Positions 60,736 to 64,000 of a stretch of DNA of 64,000 bases are shown here, piece by piece. Under the pieces are notes generated by a model. That model ran no database searches and was not told the DNA's origin. It saw nothing but the letters and a program-made list of their open reading frames with translations. Position numbers and translations under genes: made by a program. The DNA lies in assembly GCA_964481195.1 (NCBI GenBank), contig CAYZTB010000001.1, forward strand, positions 1 through 64,000, read 5' to 3'. Source of the stretch: Palsa-948 sp964481195 (lineage in GTDB: Bacteria; Bacteroidota; Bacteroidia; Palsa-948). How positions within the stretch are numbered: position 1 is the stretch's first letter; each line of letters begins with the position of its first letter.

Positions 60736-61603
60736 GAAAGTGTGTGGCTAGAACAGCGTTTTCTTCCAGTAAGCAAGGAATATTCGAAATTACGGGATAT
60801 GCTAAAAAACTATCCTTACTATAATAAATACCATTGGTAAATACTAAAGGTGTTTTTGAAACCGGACATGCCAGAACATGCTGTGACTGTCGATTTCCTT
60901 CTTTTTCGATTACAATTAAACCTGTAGGATTTAAAGGATTATTACAAAAATCAAATTTTCTATGCTCAATAACTTTGTATCCTAATTCCAAACAAGTCAT
61001 ATATAAATTCTTAACATAGCCGAGTTTTTCCATTCTCGCTTTTCCCTCTTCATCAGCAAATTCATATGCTGGCTCTAATAAAACCAAATACTTATTAGTG
61101 ATTCTATATAATTCGATTAGGGCTTCCTTTTCTCTCCCGCCATTTGGCTCTATAGAATGAGAAGTGTAAACTAAATCAATTGAGTTATCTGCAATTGGTG
61201 CATTAAACAAATTCCCTGTAAATAAAGTCCCTTGAATATTTTTCCCTTCTAGGTACTTTTGAGCATACTTGATTCTTGACCAAGAGAGGTCAAAACCAAA
61301 CACATGTTTCGGTTTTTTAGCTAGTCGCTGAACAACATTAGCTAGCGTAGTTGCTTCACCAACACCCACTTCTAAAATTGAATCGAATTGCCACTTACCT
61401 AAAAGTGATGCGATTGAACCAGTGTAATTATTAATGTATTCAATATTGTTATTTGCCGATTCAATATAAGTTCCAGCTTGAAAATCATAACTAATCAGAA
61501 TCGATTCTGTCGAATTTTTGCTGCTGTTGGACCTTGATTTTAGAAAATCCATGATATTACCTCCACTTTCATATATTTTTTTTACTTCTTGAATTTGATT
61601 CAT
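60725..61603 (-). CDS. SAM-dependent methyltransferase with Trm112-like C-terminal domain
   Basis: The 292-residue protein has a Rossmann methyltransferase core (about 60-220: ILEVGVGEATTLANVV, FGFDLSWSRIKYAQKYL, IDLVYTSHSIEPNGG). Its C-terminal Trm112p-like knuckle (about 240-285) reads LACPVSKTPLVF ... FLAYPVISNIPCLLEEN. In the classic zinc knuckle the first motif is CPxC; here the second Cys is replaced by Ser, so zinc binding is doubtful. It is fused in one chain, whereas Trm112 is often separate. It overlaps the acyltransferase gene by 11 bp and follows pseI by 7 bases. Confidence 0.82.
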   Translation of the reverse strand: MNQIQEVKKIYESGGNIMDFLKSRSNSSKNSTESILISYDFQAGTYIESANNNIEYINNYTGSIASLLGKWQFDSILEVGVGEATTLANVVQRLAKKPKHVFGFDLSWSRIKYAQKYLEGKNIQGTLFTGNLFNAPIADNSIDLVYTSHSIEPNGGREKEALIELYRITNKYLVLLEPAYEFADEEGKARMEKLGYVKNLYMTCLELGYKVIEHRKFDFCNNPLNPTGLIVIEKEGNRQSQHVLACPVSKTPLVFTNGIYYSKDSFLAYPVISNIPCLLEENAVLATHFHES

Positions 61604-61610
61604 TTGAATT

Positions 61611-62666
61611 TTAATTAAAAAATGTTGATTTCATGGGCGTTCCAAATTTAATATCTGCTTTTGCAGTTTTACCTATAATGCTATCATATTTTTTGGGAGC
61701 AAGTCCATCTCCTGGTCTAATTATTCTGATATTATCCTTCGAAAATACTTCTCCCTTTTTTATATCCTTAACTATATAAATAGACCGCTTAAATGCCTTG
61801 CTCTTCTCCTCTGCTTTTTGTACCTTAAGCTGTATATTCCCTAAAGCCAAAAATGCCCGCTCACCCTCAATAACTAATGATTTCATTTCAGCAGGTTCCA
61901 TACTAAAAGTACTGTCAACCCCTCCATCTAATCGACTAAGAGTAAAATGTTTTTCAATGACTCTTGCTCCTAATGCAATTGAAGCGATACTCGCTCCAAT
62001 ACCCATAGTATGATCACTCAACCCAATGATGCAACCGGGAAATATCTTTTGCATTTCAGGAATAGTAAAAAGATTGGTATTTTCAGGAGTAGCAGGATAC
62101 GTACTTGTGCATTTCAGCAGTACAATTTCTGAGCATCCATTTGCTTTTAACACCTCAACTGATTCAATAATTTCCTCTATATCAGCTATACCAGTGCTCA
62201 TAATTACTGGCTTCCCGGTTTTCGCCACCTTTTTTAAAAGTGGGTGGTCGGTATTTTCAAATGAAGCAATCTTATAGCATGGCGCATTCAATGACTCTAA
62301 AAAATCAACTGCCGTGTCATCAAATGGCGTACTAAAACAAACCAATCCAAGGCGATTTGCATACTCAAAAAGAGGCTTATGCCACTCCCACGGTGTGTGT
62401 GCTTCTTCGTACAGCTCGTATAGGTTCCTACCAAACCACAAGGAGTTTTTATCTGCAATGTCAAACAAGCCACCTCTATGATTTATTGTTAACGTATCTG
62501 CTGTGTAGGTCTGAAGTTTAATCGCATGAACACCGCACTCTGCTGCAGCTTTAATAATTTCTTTTGCCCTCTCTAGAGACTTATTATGATTGCCAGACAT
62601 TTCGGCAATTATAAAAGGCTTGTTCTGATAGCCAAGTTGTATCTTCCCTATTTGAATTGCTGACAT
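61611..62666 (-). CDS. pseI: Pseudaminic acid synthase
   Basis: The 351-residue protein has an NeuB-type TIM barrel (about 10-270) with IIAEMSGNHNKSLERAKEI and GVHAIKLQTYTADTLT, and a C-terminal SAF (antifreeze-like) domain (about 290-345: SKAFKRSIYIVKDIKKGEV). The early ...NHRGGLFDI... and ETLYELYEEAHTPW-like stretch match the PseI subfamily better than sialic acid synthase. It condenses phosphoenolpyruvate with a 6-carbon diacetamido sugar to make pseudaminic acid, a nonulosonic acid of surface glycans. The earlier pse enzymes are not in the window; they may lie beyond 64000. Confidence 0.88.
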   Translation of the reverse strand: MSAIQIGKIQLGYQNKPFIIAEMSGNHNKSLERAKEIIKAAAECGVHAIKLQTYTADTLTINHRGGLFDIADKNSLWFGRNLYELYEEAHTPWEWHKPLFEYANRLGLVCFSTPFDDTAVDFLESLNAPCYKIASFENTDHPLLKKVAKTGKPVIMSTGIADIEEIIESVEVLKANGCSEIVLLKCTSTYPATPENTNLFTIPEMQKIFPGCIIGLSDHTMGIGASIASIALGARVIEKHFTLSRLDGGVDSTFSMEPAEMKSLVIEGERAFLALGNIQLKVQKAEEKSKAFKRSIYIVKDIKKGEVFSKDNIRIIRPGDGLAPKKYDSIIGKTAKADIKFGTPMKSTFFN

Positions 62667-62667
62667 T

Positions 62668-63687
62668 TTATCCTTTCAAAAATTTATAGCTCTTAACCCC
62701 TTCGTGCACTAACACCTCCTGTTGAATAAAACCAGCCGAAACAAAAGATCGAAGCGATGAAATATTCTCATATCTAATATACGCTACGATGTTTCCGTCC
62801 GGTCTCTTACGAAGATAATTATCTGTTGCTTTTTTAAGCATTTTACCGCTCAATGATCTCCCCCTAAAACCCGAATCTACCGAAACACCTATTGTGGTTT
62901 CGTGTTGATTGCTCTCAATCCTCACCTGACCGATTGCGTTCTTTTGCTCATCCATAAATAAATAAAAAAAACATTTTTCGGATTTTAATTTAAAAAAAAA
63001 CCATTTAGAATGATCTTCATACCTAATAGTGCCTTGATGGAATGAATTCCTTCTAACCTCAACATCATTCGCCCATTTAAAATACAAATCAACATCCTGA
63101 ACGTCTGCCATTCTAAACGAAATATCTTCAAAAACAAGCGAATGTATACGTACAGTGTATTGCTTATTATTAATATAAACCTTGTCTTTAAGGCGAGACT
63201 CTTCAATAAAGCCACTGTCATTTAAGGCCTGGTACAACAATGGCCGTATGTCATAAGAATACGTATATATTTTTTTCAAGTTCAACTGTAATTCGGCCAC
63301 TTTTTTTAAGATTTTCAAATAAGAATTCCAATCATTTACGAACTGATGTTTATCAAGGCTTCTGCCAGTCTCCGTTAAAAATGAAATTTCAGCACTCTTA
63401 TTTTCCCAATTAATATGTACTAGTCCTCCATATCCAATCAAAATATCATTCTCTAAGAAACTAAATAAAAGCTGATCCGGTTGTTTCTTCTCAAATAACT
63501 TATCAACTACATTTTTAAAATAAGTTTCCTGGTTTTCTCTAGTGAGAAAATGCCTTTGCCTTAAAACATCAATTTGTTCATTCCGCCATTGCATGATTGG
63601 ATATTTATCCTCATCTCGGATCGGAACTATACTATAACTACCGGTCGAAAATTCATATACCGGCAGGCATTGGTAAACTCTTCGCAT
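62668..63687 (-). CDS. Tandem GNAT acetyltransferase (PseH-like candidate)
   Basis: The 339-residue protein contains two GNAT domains in one chain. The first is about 15-180 (YSIVPIRDEDKYPIMQWRN ... LNDSGFIEESRLKDKVYI), the second about 190-335 (ISFRMADVQDVDLYFKWAND, IGVSVDSGFRGRSLSGKML, ENISSLRSFVSAGFIQ). Both end with the GNAT 'alpha/beta fold then GF-x-E' pattern. Its place one base from pseI suggests N-acetylation of the pseudaminic-acid precursor, as done by PseH elsewhere; that role is inference. The first domain has weaker acetyl-CoA loop features. Confidence 0.8.
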   Translation of the reverse strand: MRRVYQCLPVYEFSTGSYSIVPIRDEDKYPIMQWRNEQIDVLRQRHFLTRENQETYFKNVVDKLFEKKQPDQLLFSFLENDILIGYGGLVHINWENKSAEISFLTETGRSLDKHQFVNDWNSYLKILKKVAELQLNLKKIYTYSYDIRPLLYQALNDSGFIEESRLKDKVYINNKQYTVRIHSLVFEDISFRMADVQDVDLYFKWANDVEVRRNSFHQGTIRYEDHSKWFFFKLKSEKCFFYLFMDEQKNAIGQVRIESNQHETTIGVSVDSGFRGRSLSGKMLKKATDNYLRKRPDGNIVAYIRYENISSLRSFVSAGFIQQEVLVHEGVKSYKFLKG

Positions 63688-63688
63688 A

Positions 63689-64000
63689 TCAATTCAACCG
63701 TTTAAATCCGCCATGACAAGTGGGGCCCTCCAACAGGCTATTCACATCCTTTCCACCTTCACACTCCCTGATCAGTTTAAAAATAGGGTTGATTGCTTCA
63801 AAATATTTTTCAATAATTGCTTCGGTGTGAGCTATGCTGACATAAATACTTGTTCCAGCCAAGTAACCTTTCTTTAACATTTCCTGAGCTATAAGGGTTT
63901 TATACTCCAGCGCTTTAGGGCTGTCTATACTGAACCCAATCAGTGCGGGCAATCCATTAATACTGATCTTAAATCCATGATGCGAAGCGAGTTGCAACCA
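63689..64000 (-). CDS. Aminotransferase class III (GSA-type), C-terminal end only
   Basis: The minus strand is open to the window edge and codes for the last 103 residues of a pyridoxal-phosphate aminotransferase of the glutamate-1-semialdehyde aminomutase type (ALEYKTLIAQEMLKKGYLAG, SIYVSIAHTEAIIEKYFEAI). The N-terminal part, with the Lys that binds the cofactor, lies beyond 64000. In a polysaccharide cluster such an enzyme may act on a sugar or glycan precursor. It is one base from the double-GNAT gene. The substrate cannot be deduced. Confidence 0.75.
   Translation of the reverse strand, partial: WLQLASHHGFKISINGLPALIGFSIDSPKALEYKTLIAQEMLKKGYLAGTSIYVSIAHTEAIIEKYFEAINPIFKLIRECEGGKDVNSLLEGPTCHGGFKRLN

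Noticed and set aside
1..64000. Mobile elements, phage genes, restriction or defence genes
   Set aside because: I found no transposase, integrase, phage structural protein, restriction enzyme or toxin-antitoxin pair among the proteins, and no long terminal inverted repeats.

Overview
The window comes from an AT-rich member of the Bacteroidota. The evidence is six proteins with type IX secretion (T9SS) C-terminal sorting domains, many short lipoproteins with an SxC lipobox, DUF2490/DUF4956/PepSY-like families, a Trm112-tailed methyltransferase, a cysteine-poor DksA relative, and promoters of the Bacteroidota form TTTG-N19-21-TAnnTTTG. Most genes are housekeeping or cell-surface genes. I see no phage, insertion sequence, CRISPR array or rRNA. 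One tRNA (Lys-TTT) is present. There is no gene-free stretch longer than about 300 bases.

Layout. 1-1616 (minus): a cut-off D-3-phosphoglycerate dehydrogenase and the Mg2+ transporter MgtE. 1715-6543 (minus): a compact six-gene operon running from a T9SS-exported eight-repeat protein through a lipoprotein and a repeat protein to a VTC-type polyphosphate-polymerase-like enzyme, its DUF4956 membrane partner and a DUF2490 outer-membrane protein. 6666-9068 (minus): a PepSY-like lipoprotein and a sigma factor coupled to a membrane-anchored barrel protein. 9202-10022: an amidohydrolase broken by a one-base frameshift. 10081-18780 (minus): lipoyl synthase and two T9SS proteins, one a 2126-residue FG-GAP/UnbV/subtilase/PKD/beta-helix giant. 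19721-26251: OsmC, a 43-residue lipoprotein, uracil-DNA glycosylase, a serine hydrolase, LipB, a sugar-phosphate isomerase, PdhB and a T9SS-tailed membrane protein.

26421-35667 (plus): EtfBA, a bifunctional nuclease, KdsD-KdsA (Kdo synthesis), a T9SS GH9 cellulase, a biotin carrier protein, a Tat-signal superoxide dismutase beside a TatA gene, and GatA. 35670-41382 (minus): RNase HI, LspA, a lysine-rich DksA-like protein and IleRS. 41577-44307 (plus): a TlpA-type thioredoxin, a GNAT protein and a YdjM-type membrane protein. 44359-45652 (minus): DUF1761, a frameshifted LysE exporter and tRNA-Lys, followed by aroK (plus).

46271-64000 (minus): a surface-polysaccharide (O-antigen/capsule) cluster. 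It holds an aminotransferase (cut by the window edge), a double GNAT, pseudaminic-acid synthase, methyltransferases, an acyltransferase, a phytanoyl-CoA-dioxygenase-like enzyme, a Wzx flippase, two Wzy/WaaL-type membrane proteins, several glycosyltransferases and the initiating polyprenyl-phosphate sugar transferase. A T9SS-exported protein lies inside it. A likely picture is a Wzy-dependent glycan with nonulosonic acid, linked by Kdo synthesis and T9SS export to the decorated outer surface.

The most unusual signal I found is a GC-rich palindrome (7-bp stem, 5-nt loop) inserted in frame inside two essential-type genes, serA (1-28) and ileS (40381-40410). It looks like a protein-coding palindromic repeat family.
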